Shown here one piece after another: positions 15,520 to 25,294 of a DNA stretch of 55,825 bases. Source of the stretch: an uncultured Acetatifactor sp. (GTDB lineage Bacteria; Bacillota; Clostridia; Lachnospirales; Lachnospiraceae); assembly GCA_944384205.1 (NCBI GenBank), contig CALWSL010000020.1:1-55825 (forward strand), read 5' to 3'. The translations under genes were made by a program, and so were the position numbers. How positions within the stretch are numbered: position 1 is the first letter of the stretch; the number at the start of each line of letters is the position of its first letter. The notes beneath the pieces were generated by a model. It was not told where the DNA came from. It was given only the letters and a program-made list of their open reading frames with translations, and did no database searches.

Positions 15520-15640
15520 CTATCTTTACCTCATACTCAGGTTTCTGTCATTTTTGATTAAATCATTTTCCCGAATCCGGGTTTCTCTTACTGCACTTAT
15601 ACCACATTTTTCCGACTTTGTAAATAGAATGCACGTTCTG

Positions 15641-17227
15641 TCACTGCAGGTACTTTAACGGATCCACCTGTGAACCGTTAATCAGAATCTCAAAATGAAG
15701 GTGGGGTCCCGTACTGACACCCGTATTTCCACTCAATGCGATTCTGTCTCCCTGCTTTACCGTCTGACCGGCTTTTACCAGCACCTTGCTTAAGTGTCCA
15801 TATCTGGTCTGTCTGCCGTCCTCATGGTCGATATAGACCACATAGCCATAGCCGCTTCCCCAGCCCGCTTTGGCTACTGTACCGCCACAGGAAGCATATA
15901 CTGCCGTTCCTGTAGGAACCGCCCAGTCAACACCCTTATGATAGGTACTCGCACCCTTCTTCGGCGCCGGTCTCCTTCCAAAACTTGACGACAAACGTCC
16001 TCCTGAAATCGGCTTGATATAGGTAGGAGGAATCTTTGTGCCCCTCTCCACAATTTTGGCAACTGCCTCTACAACTACCTCTTCCTTCTGAATCTCTCTG
16101 GACACTTCCTTGTCGTTCAGATAGGAAACATTTGCCACCACCTTGCGGAAGCCCGCAGAGGGCTGCTGCAGCACGTTAGTCTGAGTTGTGTACCATTCGT
16201 CATTGTCAACGTAAATAACTTCCTCATCATAAATTTCTTCATAATAATTCTGTTCCACGCGCTCCACGGAAAGCTCCGGCTCGGGAACCGTGATAATGAG
16301 CTTGTCCCCAACTCTGATTGTGGAATTTTCGTCCTCCAGCGTCTCACTGTTCATTTCCAGAATTTTATCCATGGGAATATTCACCTTAATGGCTATCTCA
16401 GACAGCGTATCACCCGCCACCACCTCGTATTCGCTGGCGGTCTCCTGTTCCTTCGTCACCTCATCGATTGCCGTCTGCAGGGGAGTAATCTGACTTTCCG
16501 GCAGATAAGCCTCTACAATTTCCACTTCTTCTGCAAAATTCATGCTCAAAAGTCCCAAATCATAGTCCTCAAAATCTTTTTCTCCCTCTTCCTCTGTACT
16601 CTTTCCCATTTCGGCGAGCACAACTTCAACACCCGCCGCCGAATAATCTGATGTGCTTTCCCCGGCAGCTTCGTCCTCCGAGGCTGAATCCACAACTTCG
16701 GCAGTAAGTACATTAAATTCTCTGACGGAATCGTGAACCAGATTTACACTGAATTTCTGTTCTCCGTCATATTTGTCTATGGCAGCCTGCAAAAGAGCAC
16801 ATACCTCCTCCGCACTTTCCAGATTCACCATATACTCATTTACTTTCATGGTGTAAGCACGGTGCATGGTCTCACGGATATTATCCCGGAGAGTCTCCTC
16901 CATTTGCGTGATAATAACATCCTCGTCGTCTATCACCCCCCACAAAACCTCTTCACCTGCAAGCGTCATTTCCGTTTCCATTAAAGTCAGTTCTTCACTT
17001 TCCGCTGCAATGTTTTTCCTCGCCTGAATCAGCAGCTCCTCCGCCTGTTGCTCCTCACCAACGGTTCCGACCTCAACTCCATTGATATAGATATGGAAAA
17101 AATTCTCTCCCGTTCTTTCAAATACGGTGTATCCCTTAACAAAGAACAGACAGACAAACAGCGTCAGTACCATGGTTTTAACATATGTATATTTTACCCT
17201 TTTATAATGACATGTAATCTTCTTCAT
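15641..17227 (-). CDS. Membrane-anchored M23 peptidase with LysM and G5 domains
   Basis: Probable cell-wall endopeptidase. 528 residues from the ATG at 17227; the frame extends to a TTG at 17263, but the Met-Lys-Lys start gives a conventional basic N-terminus. One membrane helix lies at about 17-35, then a long acidic extracellular region. A LysM domain (YEVVAGDTLSEIAIKVNIP, about 267-315) binds peptidoglycan. A G5-type beta domain (about 320-395) follows, then the M23 LytM-like domain with zinc ligands in HKGVDW and GPHLHFE. The combination resembles SpoIIQ or cell-separation endopeptidases; which cannot be said here. It is followed by murA on the same strand. Confidence 0.92.
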   Translation of the reverse strand: MKKITCHYKRVKYTYVKTMVLTLFVCLFFVKGYTVFERTGENFFHIYINGVEVGTVGEEQQAEELLIQARKNIAAESEELTLMETEMTLAGEEVLWGVIDDEDVIITQMEETLRDNIRETMHRAYTMKVNEYMVNLESAEEVCALLQAAIDKYDGEQKFSVNLVHDSVREFNVLTAEVVDSASEDEAAGESTSDYSAAGVEVVLAEMGKSTEEEGEKDFEDYDLGLLSMNFAEEVEIVEAYLPESQITPLQTAIDEVTKEQETASEYEVVAGDTLSEIAIKVNIPMDKILEMNSETLEDENSTIRVGDKLIITVPEPELSVERVEQNYYEEIYDEEVIYVDNDEWYTTQTNVLQQPSAGFRKVVANVSYLNDKEVSREIQKEEVVVEAVAKIVERGTKIPPTYIKPISGGRLSSSFGRRPAPKKGASTYHKGVDWAVPTGTAVYASCGGTVAKAGWGSGYGYVVYIDHEDGRQTRYGHLSKVLVKAGQTVKQGDRIALSGNTGVSTGPHLHFEILINGSQVDPLKYLQ

Positions 17228-17373
17228 ACGTCTTTCATTCTCTGATTTTATTTTCTGTAACAAATCTGTAACAGATTTATTCTAACAATAATTATTTTGG
17301 TTGTAAAGGTTTATTCTGTGATATAATTGATGCAAAGAAAAACCCTTCCATTAACAATCGCAAGGAGGCTGCC

Positions 17374-18582
17374 ATGACTGAACGTATCATTTTTCATATA
17401 GACGTTAATTCCGCTTTTCTAAGCTGGACTGCACTGGCACGCCTGGAAGCAGGTGAAACCGTTGACCTGCGTCAGGTTCCGTCCATTATTGGCGGCGATA
17501 TGGCAAAACGCCATGGTGTTGTACTGGCAAAATCCATTCCCGCCAAAGCGTACGGCATCGTAACCGGAGAACCTGTGGTAAATGCTTTCCGCAAATGCCC
17601 GAATCTCCTTAACGTACCTCCTGACCATGCCTTATATGACCGCATGAGTCGTAAGCTGATGAACTATCTCTCCGATATCTGCCCTGACATCGAACAGGTC
17701 AGTATCGATGAATGTTATATGGATTATACCCCGATTTCCGAAAAATATTCATCCCCTGAAGCTGCCGCTGCAGAGATTAAGGATACTATTTATGAAAAAT
17801 TCGGATTTACGGTAAATGTGGGTATTTCCAACAGAAAAGTATTGGCAAAAATGGCTTCTGATTTTAAAAAACCCAACTTAGTGCATACTTTGTATTCTTG
17901 GGAAATCAAAGATAAAATATGGCGCCTTCCTGTTTCCTCCCTGTTCATGTGCGGGCGTTCCAGCGTGGAAACCCTGAAAAAACTGGGTATCCTTACCATT
18001 GGTGAGCTTGCCTGTGCTGACCCTCATATTTTGGAAGCCCATCTGAAAAGTCACGGACCGACCCTTTGGAAGTACGCCAACGGACTGGACGATTCCGAAG
18101 TCATCCCCGAGCCTGCCAAAGCCAAAGGAATTGGCAACTCTACCACGCTAAAGGAGGATGCCCGGACCGTGCATGCCGCCAAAAAGGAGCTTCTGCTTCT
18201 GGCGGAATCCGTGGGACGAAGACTGCGTTCCTCCCATCAGTTAGCCGGGCAGGTCTGCACGGAAATCAAATACAATACCTTTCAGTCCGTATCTCACCAG
18301 ACACTATTGGACGTGCCCACCGCTTCCACGGATGTGATTTATCAGAAAGCCTGTATACTGTTTGATGAGCTTTGGAACGGCACGCCTATCCGTCTTTTGG
18401 GAATCCGCACCACCAAGCTTGTAGAAGAAAATACACCGATACAGTTAAGTCTTTTCGACTATACCGCGCCTGTATCAGCCAAACAGCAGAAGCTGGACGC
18501 CGCACTGGATCAGATTCGCGCCCGCTATGGGAAAAACGCCATTAAAAGGGGGAGCCTTATGGACTCCCCTGACAAAACCTGA
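17374..18582 (+). CDS. dinB: Y-family DNA polymerase IV
   Basis: Error-prone translesion polymerase. 402 residues from the ATG at 17374, with AAGGAGG 9 bases upstream. The catalytic palm opens FHIDVNSAFLSW (first Asp) and carries the SIDECYMDYT motif (second Asp and Glu). Helix-hairpin-helix and little-finger regions follow. QLSLF near residue 380 is a beta-clamp binding motif. It sits alone on the plus strand, divergent from the M23 peptidase. TTGTAA and TATAAT are visible around 17300-17325 with short spacing. No convincing LexA box was seen. Confidence 0.94.
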   Translation: MTERIIFHIDVNSAFLSWTALARLEAGETVDLRQVPSIIGGDMAKRHGVVLAKSIPAKAYGIVTGEPVVNAFRKCPNLLNVPPDHALYDRMSRKLMNYLSDICPDIEQVSIDECYMDYTPISEKYSSPEAAAAEIKDTIYEKFGFTVNVGISNRKVLAKMASDFKKPNLVHTLYSWEIKDKIWRLPVSSLFMCGRSSVETLKKLGILTIGELACADPHILEAHLKSHGPTLWKYANGLDDSEVIPEPAKAKGIGNSTTLKEDARTVHAAKKELLLLAESVGRRLRSSHQLAGQVCTEIKYNTFQSVSHQTLLDVPTASTDVIYQKACILFDELWNGTPIRLLGIRTTKLVEENTPIQLSLFDYTAPVSAKQQKLDAALDQIRARYGKNAIKRGSLMDSPDKT

Positions 18583-18600
18583 TATTTCATCAAGTGAATT

Positions 18601-19203
18601 TTAACGTGTTTTTTGATGTTTGTTTTTGAACGAATCCACAGGTTTCTTCCGCACGCTGTAGCCAAACGTACCCAACTGTTCCCCACAGCTAAAATAGGAA
18701 CCATGGGAATATACAATGGGGTCGGCTTTTTCCAGATGAAATTTGTGTTTTTCATCCATATATTTTTCGTCCGCGTGAACTGCCACCACATCCGCAAGGA
18801 ACATATCGTGTGAACCCAGCGGAATTATTTTATTCACCCGACATTCCATGTTGACGGGACTTTCTCCAATCAGCGGCGCCTTCACCCTGGAAGCCGCAAG
18901 CGGCGTCAGATGCAGTTCCTTGAACTTATCTACATCTCTTCCGCTTTTTACACCGCAAAAGTCCGTGGCATACACCAGCTCTCTGGTTGTAAGATTGATA
19001 ACAAATTCTCCCGTCTCCTTCAGAATCGGATAGGAGTATCGCTCCGGTCTTACAGAGATGGAGACCATCGGCGGATTGGTGCAGACAGTCCCTGCCCATG
19101 CGATTGTAATAATATTATTTCTGCCGTCTTTATCCGCCATACTTACCATCACTGCCGGCAGGGGATACAGCATATTACCGGGCTTCCAAATTTCTTTTGA
19201 CAT
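18601..19203 (-). CDS. Flavin reductase-like (flavoredoxin) protein
   Basis: 200 residues, ATG at 19203 with AAGGAGAGATAT upstream. The flavin-reductase-like FMN-binding split barrel is recognisable from NNIITIAWAGTVCTNPPMVSISVRP and the later FVINLTT and GVKSGRDVDKF segments. Family members use FMN with NAD(P)H or pass electrons to other proteins; substrate cannot be inferred. It is convergent with dinB (18 bases apart) and 8 bases downstream of the coiled-coil gene, so these two may be one transcript. Confidence 0.88.
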   Translation of the reverse strand: MSKEIWKPGNMLYPLPAVMVSMADKDGRNNIITIAWAGTVCTNPPMVSISVRPERYSYPILKETGEFVINLTTRELVYATDFCGVKSGRDVDKFKELHLTPLAASRVKAPLIGESPVNMECRVNKIIPLGSHDMFLADVVAVHADEKYMDEKHKFHLEKADPIVYSHGSYFSCGEQLGTFGYSVRKKPVDSFKNKHQKTR

Positions 19204-19211
19204 ATCTCTCC

Positions 19212-19826
19212 TTAAAGTATCTTCAAATAGACAAGCAACTGGAATACCACACTGCCTATAGCAGCAATTAGCGCAACAATGGACACTCCCAGAACAGCGC
19301 TTAATTTCCCTTTTAATCCGTTTACGGCTTCAACAACGCTTTCCGTCTGTTTTCCATTCTCTTCCACTACAACCGCCTGTACGTTCCGGTATACCTTAAC
19401 ACATTCCTTGTGTATATTTTCACTGGCGCTCTCCAGTTTTTCTCCCAAAGCAAGCTCCAAATGACCTGTATTCTCGTTGATACCATCCAGCTTTGCGTTC
19501 AGTGTTCCGGTAAGCTTGTCAAAATTCTCCGAAAGCTCTGCCAAATCATCTGAAATCTCTTCAATTTCCTGTGTATCAAGCTGCATTTGACTGATTTTTG
19601 CAGTTGCCGTCTCGACCAGACGATTAATCTCACTTCCATCCACCTTTGCATTCTCAAGCTTTACAGCGCCTTCCTCAGCCAGCTTCTGCACCTGTTCCAG
19701 AATATCACGATACTCTTTCACCTGATTTTTTAATTTTTTCATTTCCTCTGCATCAGCAGCGGCATTTGCCTTAATCATTTCCTGCGCTGTCAATTTCTGT
19801 GCCAGCTTGTCCATAAATGTATCCAT
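19212..19826 (-). CDS. Coiled-coil protein with C-terminal membrane anchor
   Basis: 204 residues from the ATG at 19826, chosen because GGAGG lies 7 bases upstream; the longer frame would start inside that site. Long heptad-like helices rich in Glu, Lys and Leu fill about residues 10-175, and a single hydrophobic helix (VLGVSIVALIAAIGSVVFQLLVYL) closes the protein, so it is tail-anchored with most of it in the cytosol. The layout resembles methyl-accepting-protein coiled coils without a ligand domain. No family recognised. Probably cotranscribed with the flavin reductase gene. Confidence 0.75.
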   Translation of the reverse strand: MDTFMDKLAQKLTAQEMIKANAAADAEEMKKLKNQVKEYRDILEQVQKLAEEGAVKLENAKVDGSEINRLVETATAKISQMQLDTQEIEEISDDLAELSENFDKLTGTLNAKLDGINENTGHLELALGEKLESASENIHKECVKVYRNVQAVVVEENGKQTESVVEAVNGLKGKLSAVLGVSIVALIAAIGSVVFQLLVYLKIL

Positions 19827-20258
19827 CCATTTTCCTCCGAACATATCCACCTACCATTTTCTGTAATCAGTCGTTGTGGTGCTTCTCATAGTTACAGCCA
19901 TTTTATCATTTTTTTGATTTTCTGACAACTCTAACTCCTTCTTTGTATCATGAAGTTTCTGTTTCGTTTGTGCATTTTGTATAATTATATTTTTTTACAA
20001 AAATATAATTTGTAACATTCACCAAACATTAACACAGTGTTCATAATTTATTCATATTTAATTGGTATACTCTATTCATAGTCAAGGAAACGATATAAGT
20101 AATATTGATAACATTGAATATCAGATAATTTTTTCATAATAGCCCAGATACTGAAAGGTGTCTGGGCACTCCTCATTTCCGGCAAAATATTTTTGGAATG
20201 CCGAACTGACGTGTCAGGCATCCACACCTTTTTCAGAAAGAGAAAGCGCTCCTGTCCG
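19827..20258. other. 432-bp intergenic stretch with dyads, no gene seen
   Basis: AT-rich spacer. Contents recognised: GCCCAGA (20142-20148) with TCTGGGC (20161-20167), a short dyad without a T-tract, and the downstream arm of the hairpin at the 3' end of the alarmone synthetase gene (20243-20276). A 72-codon minus-strand frame at 20072-20290 overlaps those hairpins, has unlikely composition and is rejected. The remainder presumably carries the promoter of nothing on the plus strand; I see none there. Confidence 0.5.
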
Positions 20259-20276
20259 TCAGGAAGGATGCGCTTC
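20243..20276 (-). terminator. Probable terminator at end of alarmone synthetase gene
   Basis: AAGCGC and GCGCTT arms with inner TCCTG/CAGGA pairing; on the minus strand a TTTCTCTTTCT tail follows. The upstream arm overlaps the last codons of the gene ending at 20259. Confidence 0.5.
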
Positions 20277-20924
20277 TTTTTCTTCTTCATGCGCCCGGCT
20301 GATTGCCAGAATTTCCTCGTTCAGGGATAACATTCTGTTATCCAAATCCGATACCATTTTGGCACATTCCACCAATTCATTTCTGATGTGCTCCGGCGCT
20401 GAACCCTCAAATTTGTAATGAATCTTATGCTCCAGACTTGCCCAAAAGTCCATTGCAACTGTACGAATCTGAATCTCTACCTTGGTGTCCACAATTCGAT
20501 CCGACAAATATACCGGTACCGTAATTATCATATGATAACTCTTGTAGCCGCTTGCCTTTGGATATGTAATGTAGTCCTTAACACCGATTACCTTAATATC
20601 TCTTTGTTCGCTAATCATTTCAGCAATGCGGTAAATATCGGAGGTAAAAGAACAAATAATGCGGATCCCGGCAATGTCATTGATGTATTTCACCATATTT
20701 TCAATTGTTGATTCGTAACCGTTTCTTTTGAGTTTTTTCACAATGCTCTCAGGGGTCTTAATTCTTGCTTTGATATGCTCTATTGGATTGTATTGGTGCA
20801 CATGCTGGAATTCGTCGTTGAGAATCTCCATTTTGGTCTCTATCTGCCGCAGCGCGGCATTGTATATTAAAGTAACTTCTTTCCAACTGTCAATACCTTC
20901 TCCGTGGTCAAATTTCGCTTCCAT
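20259..20924 (-). CDS. relQ: Small alarmone synthetase (RelA/SpoT domain)
   Basis: Single-domain (p)ppGpp synthetase, 221 residues. ATG at 20924 is preceded by AAAGGAG at 6 bases; the frame is open to 21005 but without another good site. The RelA/SpoT synthetase core is seen in RIKTPESIVKKLKRNG, the metal-binding IAGIRIICSF, KASGYKSYHM and VEIQIRTVAMDFWASLEHKIHYK. There is no HD hydrolase, TGS or ACT domain, and the length fits RelQ/RelP (SAS1/SAS2) rather than long RelA/SpoT. Distinguishing RelQ from RelP needs comparison, so the symbol is tentative. Confidence 0.9.
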   Translation of the reverse strand: MEAKFDHGEGIDSWKEVTLIYNAALRQIETKMEILNDEFQHVHQYNPIEHIKARIKTPESIVKKLKRNGYESTIENMVKYINDIAGIRIICSFTSDIYRIAEMISEQRDIKVIGVKDYITYPKASGYKSYHMIITVPVYLSDRIVDTKVEIQIRTVAMDFWASLEHKIHYKFEGSAPEHIRNELVECAKMVSDLDNRMLSLNEEILAISRAHEEEKEAHPS

Positions 20925-21091
20925 TCCTGCTCCTTTTACATAGTACTCACCTGCCATAACAATATTAGTATAACATAAATTATTTCTAAAATGTATATTT
21001 TTCACAAAATATTAATCCTTTTTTAAGATTAGTTGGTTATTTTTATTTACCGCATCTTTTTATATATATGTGCCAGACATAAAAATATTCC

Positions 21092-21120
21092 TTGAAATTT
21101 GCTTTTGCGCCTCGTATAAT
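21092..21120 (+). promoter_or_regulatory. Sigma-A promoter of the 21155 gene
   Basis: TTGAAA (21092-21097), 17-bp spacer, TATAAT (21115-21120). The transcript would start about 28 bases before the ATG at 21155. Confidence 0.75.
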
Positions 21121-21154
21121 ATAGGTCATGATTACAAGCGAAAGGGGTGTTTCC

Positions 21155-21421
21155 ATGTTCCGTTTATGGGCAAAAATATTTAAGAATAATCATATGCTGC
21201 GGGACACCTGCATTGAGATTGCGGGCACGGATACCCGGACCCACAAGATTTTTCATGCACTGGAGGAAGTCTGTTATGAATTTGACTTAGAAAAGCCCAT
21301 CTGGCTGGACAAGACAATCGCTGAATTCAAAAGACACAATAAAACCCGCTTTACGCAGGATAATTTTATAGAAGCGATAGATTTCGATTATTTGGAAATT
21401 CATATTATCGAAGAGGATTAG
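21155..21421 (+). CDS. Conserved small hypothetical protein (88 aa)
   Basis: ATG at 21155 with GAAAGGGGTG at 7 bases; the in-frame ATG at 21128 lies too close to the promoter and has no ribosome site. Soluble, acidic, with no signal or membrane segment. Central HKIFHALEEVCYEFDLEKPIW and a C-terminal DFDYLEIHIIEED. The layout suggests a compact alpha/beta fold; no function recognised. Its stop overlaps the stop of the convergent HD gene by 4 bases, so the two transcripts are antisense at their ends. Confidence 0.72.
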   Translation: MFRLWAKIFKNNHMLRDTCIEIAGTDTRTHKIFHALEEVCYEFDLEKPIWLDKTIAEFKRHNKTRFTQDNFIEAIDFDYLEIHIIEED

Positions 21422-21987
21422 AAGGTTCTCGATTTTTCTATTTTATCTTTCGTCCATTCGTTAATACATTTTTTTAACTTCAAAAGATAAGGCGAAAACG
21501 CTGTTTCCTCTGCGCCATAGGTTAACTGCAAATTATATTCCAGCGGAAGCCAGGAAGCGATATCCGCTTCGTTATGCTGAATAACAGCTTCCAATTTGTC
21601 CAGCGCCTTATATAATTTGGCTTCTTTTGTTTCCAATTCAGACATTTCCGATAATAAATTCTGAAATTGCTTTTTCTGCACCTCCGGAAACCCGTCAATC
21701 CATTCCAGATATAATTGTTCTTCTCTTTCCGAATCTTCTTTTGTTTTGTCAAAGGTTGCTATATCACCGGTAAATGCCTCTCCCAAATCATGAATCAGGC
21801 ACATTTTAATCACCTTGTTTATATCAGTGTCAGGAAATTCATCTTCCAACAGCATTGCCATAAGAGCAAGTCTCCAGCTATGTTCTGCAACACTTTCTCT
21901 CCTTCCGCTTGAAGTATCTGAATGTCTCGTATTGCATTTTAATTTCTCTGCAATAGATAATATTGATAATAATTCTTCCTGCTGCAT
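21418..21987 (-). CDS. HD-domain phosphohydrolase (YfbR-like)
   Basis: 189 residues from the ATG at 21987, which has GGGAGGAG close upstream; the frame extends to 22050 without a better site. Metal-binding HD motifs are SVAEHSWRLALMA (His), LIHDLGEAFTGDI (His-Asp) and a later ALDKLEAV Asp. The family includes 5'-deoxynucleotidases such as YfbR and related HD_3 proteins. Substrate here is inferred only from family. Convergent with and overlapping the 21155-21421 gene. Confidence 0.85.
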   Translation of the reverse strand: MQQEELLSILSIAEKLKCNTRHSDTSSGRRESVAEHSWRLALMAMLLEDEFPDTDINKVIKMCLIHDLGEAFTGDIATFDKTKEDSEREEQLYLEWIDGFPEVQKKQFQNLLSEMSELETKEAKLYKALDKLEAVIQHNEADIASWLPLEYNLQLTYGAEETAFSPYLLKLKKCINEWTKDKIEKSRTF

Positions 21988-22247
21988 TTTACTCCTCCCA
22001 TAGTTTTCATTGACTGCAATCATTTTACGCCACCTCCGGTTCTGCGTCAATTAATATCATTTATAGAAATTTTTCAGAAATATATTTGACATTTCTTTTC
22101 ACACAGAGTATATTATTCTTATGAAGTAGTTTTTAAAACTATTTGTAGGTGTATCAATGTATTTTGTTATGTTTTTGGAATCTATTTCATGAATTTTATA
22201 ACAGCTTATGTATATAATAATTTATAGAATCATCTTGAAAGAAAGGT

Positions 22248-22910
22248 ATGGTGATTATCATGCAGATAACAATCAGGGAACCGGGTAGCGCCATAACACA
22301 TTTTATTGCCATGATGCTGGCAGTTTTTGCCGCTGTACCGTTATTAGTAAAAACGGGCGTCAGTTCAGGAGGCAGAGAATTTACAGCAATGCTTATTTTT
22401 ATAGGCAGTATGATTCTGCTATATGGAGCAAGCACGATGTACCATTCTGTGAATCTTACAGGAAAGAAACTCCGTATTTTCCGTAAACTGGATCACATGA
22501 TGATATTTGTATTAATTGCCGGCTCCTACACTCCTGTATGCCTTATCGTATTAGGCGGCAGGCTGGGATATACCTTGCTGGCGGTTGTATGGGGAATCGC
22601 ACTGGCAGGAATGTTAATTAAAGCATTTTGGATTACCTGTCCGAAATGGTTTTCCTCCGTTATTTATATCGCAATGGGATGGGTTTGCGTGTTCGTTTTC
22701 GGTCAACTGCTGAATACACTTCCCCGTCCGGCGTTTCTCTGGCTGCTTGCAGGCGGTATTATTTACACGGTTGGCGGAATCATCTACGCATTAAAGCTGC
22801 CTCTCTTCAATTCCAGACATAAAGGTTTTGGCTCTCATGAAGTCTTCCATTTGTTTGTAATGGGCGGAAGCGTCTGCCATTTCATCTTTATGTACCTGTA
22901 TGTCGCCTAA
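22248..22910 (+). CDS. Hemolysin III family (PAQR) membrane protein
   Basis: Up to 220 residues with seven hydrophobic helices. The family signature appears as SGGREFTAMLIFIG, the His of ASTMYHSV, RKLDHMMIFVLIAGSYTP, and a C-terminal FGSHEVFHLFVMGGSVCHF; the conserved Ser/His/Asp residues make a metal site in PAQR proteins. Bacterial members (YqfA, YplQ) affect membrane lipid homeostasis; haemolysis itself is a historical label. Two starts are possible: 22248 or 22260, the second with GGTG 6 bases upstream. It ends before a strong bidirectional terminator. Confidence 0.93.
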   Translation: MVIIMQITIREPGSAITHFIAMMLAVFAAVPLLVKTGVSSGGREFTAMLIFIGSMILLYGASTMYHSVNLTGKKLRIFRKLDHMMIFVLIAGSYTPVCLIVLGGRLGYTLLAVVWGIALAGMLIKAFWITCPKWFSSVIYIAMGWVCVFVFGQLLNTLPRPAFLWLLAGGIIYTVGGIIYALKLPLFNSRHKGFGSHEVFHLFVMGGSVCHFIFMYLYVA

Positions 22911-22930
22911 CTCTGAACCAGGCAGAAAAC

Positions 22931-22973
22931 AAAAAAGTTGTAACGGATGCGCGCATACGGTTACAACTTTTTT
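22931..22973. terminator. Bidirectional terminator between PAQR gene and galE
   Basis: AAAAAAGTTGTAAC (22931-22944) is the perfect complement of GTTACAACTTTTTT (22960-22973), so both strands end with a T-tract. It serves the two convergent genes. Confidence 0.93.
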
Positions 22974-22998
22974 GTTTTTCTATTTGAATCTATACATT

Positions 22999-24015
22999 TT
23001 AGTCCTCATATCCATTCGGATTGTTCTTCTGCCATCTCCAGGAATCTGCGCACATTTCCCTGATTCCATACTTCGCTTCCCAGCCAAGCTCTTCCTTTGC
23101 CTTGGTTGCATCCGCATAGCAGGTTGCAATATCGCCTGCACGGCGGGGTTTGATGGAATAAGGAATTTTTACGCCGGTAGCTTCCTCAAAATTCTTTACA
23201 ATGTCAAGCACACTGTAGCCGGTACCGGTTCCCAGATTGTAAATCTTTAAACCGGCGTTCTCCTTAATCTTATCCAATGCTTTTACATGACCTATCGCCA
23301 AATCCACAACATGAATATAGTCGCGTACACCGGTTCCGTCATGGGTGTCATAATCATTTCCGAATACGCCCAGCTCCTCTCTTCTGCCGACTGCCACCTG
23401 CGTAATATAGGGCATCAGATTGTTCGGGATACCGTTAGGATTCTCGCCCATGGTTCCGCTTGGATGCGCACCGATGGGATTAAAATAACGGAGCAGAATC
23501 ACATTCCATTCCTGATCCGCCTTCTGAATATCGCTCAGAATCTGCTCCAGCATAGACTTGGTCCAGCCGTAAGGATTGGTGCATTGTCCTTTGGGACACT
23601 CCTCTGTAATAGGGATAAACGCGGGATCCCCGTATACAGTTGCGCTGGAAGAGAAAATGATATTCTTTACGCCATGCTTTCTCATCACATCAACCAATGT
23701 AAGGGTACCTGCAATATTGTTTTCATAGTACTCCCAAGGCTTCTGAACGGATTCGCCTACCGCCTTCAGTCCTGCAAAATGAATGACCGCGTCAATCTTT
23801 TCTTTGGAAAATATCTCCTCCAGAGCTTCACGGTCAAGAATATCCGCCTTATAAAAAGGAACCTTTTTCCCCGTAATTGCCGCAACTCTCTCCAGCGATT
23901 TCTTGCTGGCATTGCTCAGGTTATCCAGCACCACCACATCATAGCCTGCCTGCTGCAGCTCTACAACTGTATGACTGCCGATAAAGCCTGCACCGCCTGT
24001 TACTAAAATTCTCAT
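22999..24015 (-). CDS. galE: UDP-glucose 4-epimerase
   Basis: Interconverts UDP-galactose and UDP-glucose (Leloir pathway and glycan precursors). 338 residues, standard length, from the ATG at 24015 (AGAGGTAAG upstream). Short-chain dehydrogenase fold: NAD site [15 protein letters not shown] (residues 8-22), Ser in FSSSATVYG, Tyr-Lys pair in [10 protein letters not shown], and [12 protein letters not shown] near residue 268. It follows the UDP-sugar pyrophosphorylase gene by 52 bases on the same strand, so both may be cotranscribed for UDP-hexose metabolism. Confidence 0.97.
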   Translation of the reverse strand: MRILVTGGAGFIGSHTVVELQQAGYDVVVLDNLSNASKKSLERVAAITGKKVPFYKADILDREALEEIFSKEKIDAVIHFAGLKAVGESVQKPWEYYENNIAGTLTLVDVMRKHGVKNIIFSSSATVYGDPAFIPITEECPKGQCTNPYGWTKSMLEQILSDIQKADQEWNVILLRYFNPIGAHPSGTMGENPNGIPNNLMPYITQVAVGRREELGVFGNDYDTHDGTGVRDYIHVVDLAIGHVKALDKIKENAGLKIYNLGTGTGYSVLDIVKNFEEATGVKIPYSIKPRRAGDIATCYADATKAKEELGWEAKYGIREMCADSWRWQKNNPNGYED

Positions 24016-24067
24016 ACTTACCTCTTTTCCGTACATTTTCTGCACTTAAACCCATTCTGATTTCTGT

Positions 24068-25294
24068 TTACAGAACTACACCGTTTTCCTGTAAAAGCGC
24101 TCTCGCACTCTCCACGGAATCCACACCGGTCTTATTTTTAATCGGTGCAAATTCTTTGCTTCTGACTACCTCAAAAGGCAGACAACTGTCCATCTGATGA
24201 ATCATGTCCAGAACAAGGCTCTCAAATTTATAACCGTTCGGACTCTCCGGCTTCACAAGCTCTCCCGCGTCATTCAGATAGGGAATCTTTTTTTCCACAA
24301 TATGAAGGGGCATATTTTGTTCCATCATCAACTCCAAATCGCTCTCACGGAACAGATAATTTAAAATCACGCCGAAATTGTATGCCGGATCCCCCTTTTC
24401 ATCTTTAGCGTTCATCAATTCTTCCGTCAACTCATAATATTCTATAATGGACGGCTTACCATCCTCCAGACACATCACGCCAACCTTTTCATCAGGCGCG
24501 CTCTTGCGGACTACCTTGGAACCAACCGCGCAATTCCTCTGAATCGTGGCGCCCACAAAACAGGGGTCTGCGATGCGCTGCAGCACATTATCCACAGAAA
24601 AAACATTCAGCCATTCGATACCGTTTTTATGAACCAAATCAAGCAATCCCGCATTTTTCATGGAAACAAACCAACCGCCGTTGCCGTTGGGAGAAGTGGA
24701 AAGCTTTCCTTTCTCCTCCAAATAGATTTTTCCCTCATAATCGGTTGCCGCTGCCATCTCCTGCTGAAAGAAATGAACATATTCCTCCTTATAGTCAAAA
24801 AAATGATGTTCTTTTAAAAATTGTACTGTTACATCATGGTTCTTATCGCTGGTCATAACGAACAGATGAATCCACGCATCTGCCTGTCGTACTACCTCTA
24901 AAAGATTGTTCATCAGACACTCGAAAATATATAACTCTCTGGTAAGTCCCACATTATACATTCCCTTCGGATTGTCGGAGCCAAGCCTGGTTCCCATTCC
25001 CCCTGCCAAAAGAACCGCTCCCACCTTTCCGGCGCGGATTGCCTCAAGACCTGTGGCAACAAAGCTGTCCTTATTTGCCTCAATCTCGCTTATCTCCATA
25101 GCCGCCAGCGGCGTAATGTTTCCCTTTCGGCTTAACTCCTCTTTACGCTTACAAGCCTCCGGAATGCTCATATCCGTAGCTTCAATCTGCGCTAACAGCG
25201 CCTGCTTTTCCTCCGGGGAAAGCTCCTCGTAATATCTCAGCACATGCTCCTGACCATACTTTACAAGTTTTTCCTTAGCCTTTTCTAAGGTCAT
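24068..25294 (-). CDS. UDPGP-type UDP-sugar pyrophosphorylase
   Basis: 408 residues from the ATG at 25294 (AGAGAGGGTAAC upstream). The nucleotide-binding motif LLAGGMGTRLGSDNPKGMYNVGL, followed by the conserved NGNGGWF and the NVFSVDN segment, marks the UDPGP/UAP1 family that forms UDP-glucose or UDP-N-acetylhexosamine from UTP and sugar-1-phosphate. This is the eukaryote-like family, distinct from bacterial GalU. The choice between glucose-1-P and GlcNAc/GalNAc-1-P cannot be made by eye. Adjacent galE suggests a galactose or GalNAc pathway. Confidence 0.9.
   Translation of the reverse strand: MTLEKAKEKLVKYGQEHVLRYYEELSPEEKQALLAQIEATDMSIPEACKRKEELSRKGNITPLAAMEISEIEANKDSFVATGLEAIRAGKVGAVLLAGGMGTRLGSDNPKGMYNVGLTRELYIFECLMNNLLEVVRQADAWIHLFVMTSDKNHDVTVQFLKEHHFFDYKEEYVHFFQQEMAAATDYEGKIYLEEKGKLSTSPNGNGGWFVSMKNAGLLDLVHKNGIEWLNVFSVDNVLQRIADPCFVGATIQRNCAVGSKVVRKSAPDEKVGVMCLEDGKPSIIEYYELTEELMNAKDEKGDPAYNFGVILNYLFRESDLELMMEQNMPLHIVEKKIPYLNDAGELVKPESPNGYKFESLVLDMIHQMDSCLPFEVVRSKEFAPIKNKTGVDSVESARALLQENGVVL

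Noticed and set aside
20072-20290. 72-codon minus-strand ORF
   Set aside because: Covers the terminator-like hairpins after the alarmone synthetase and overlaps its end; no ribosome site.
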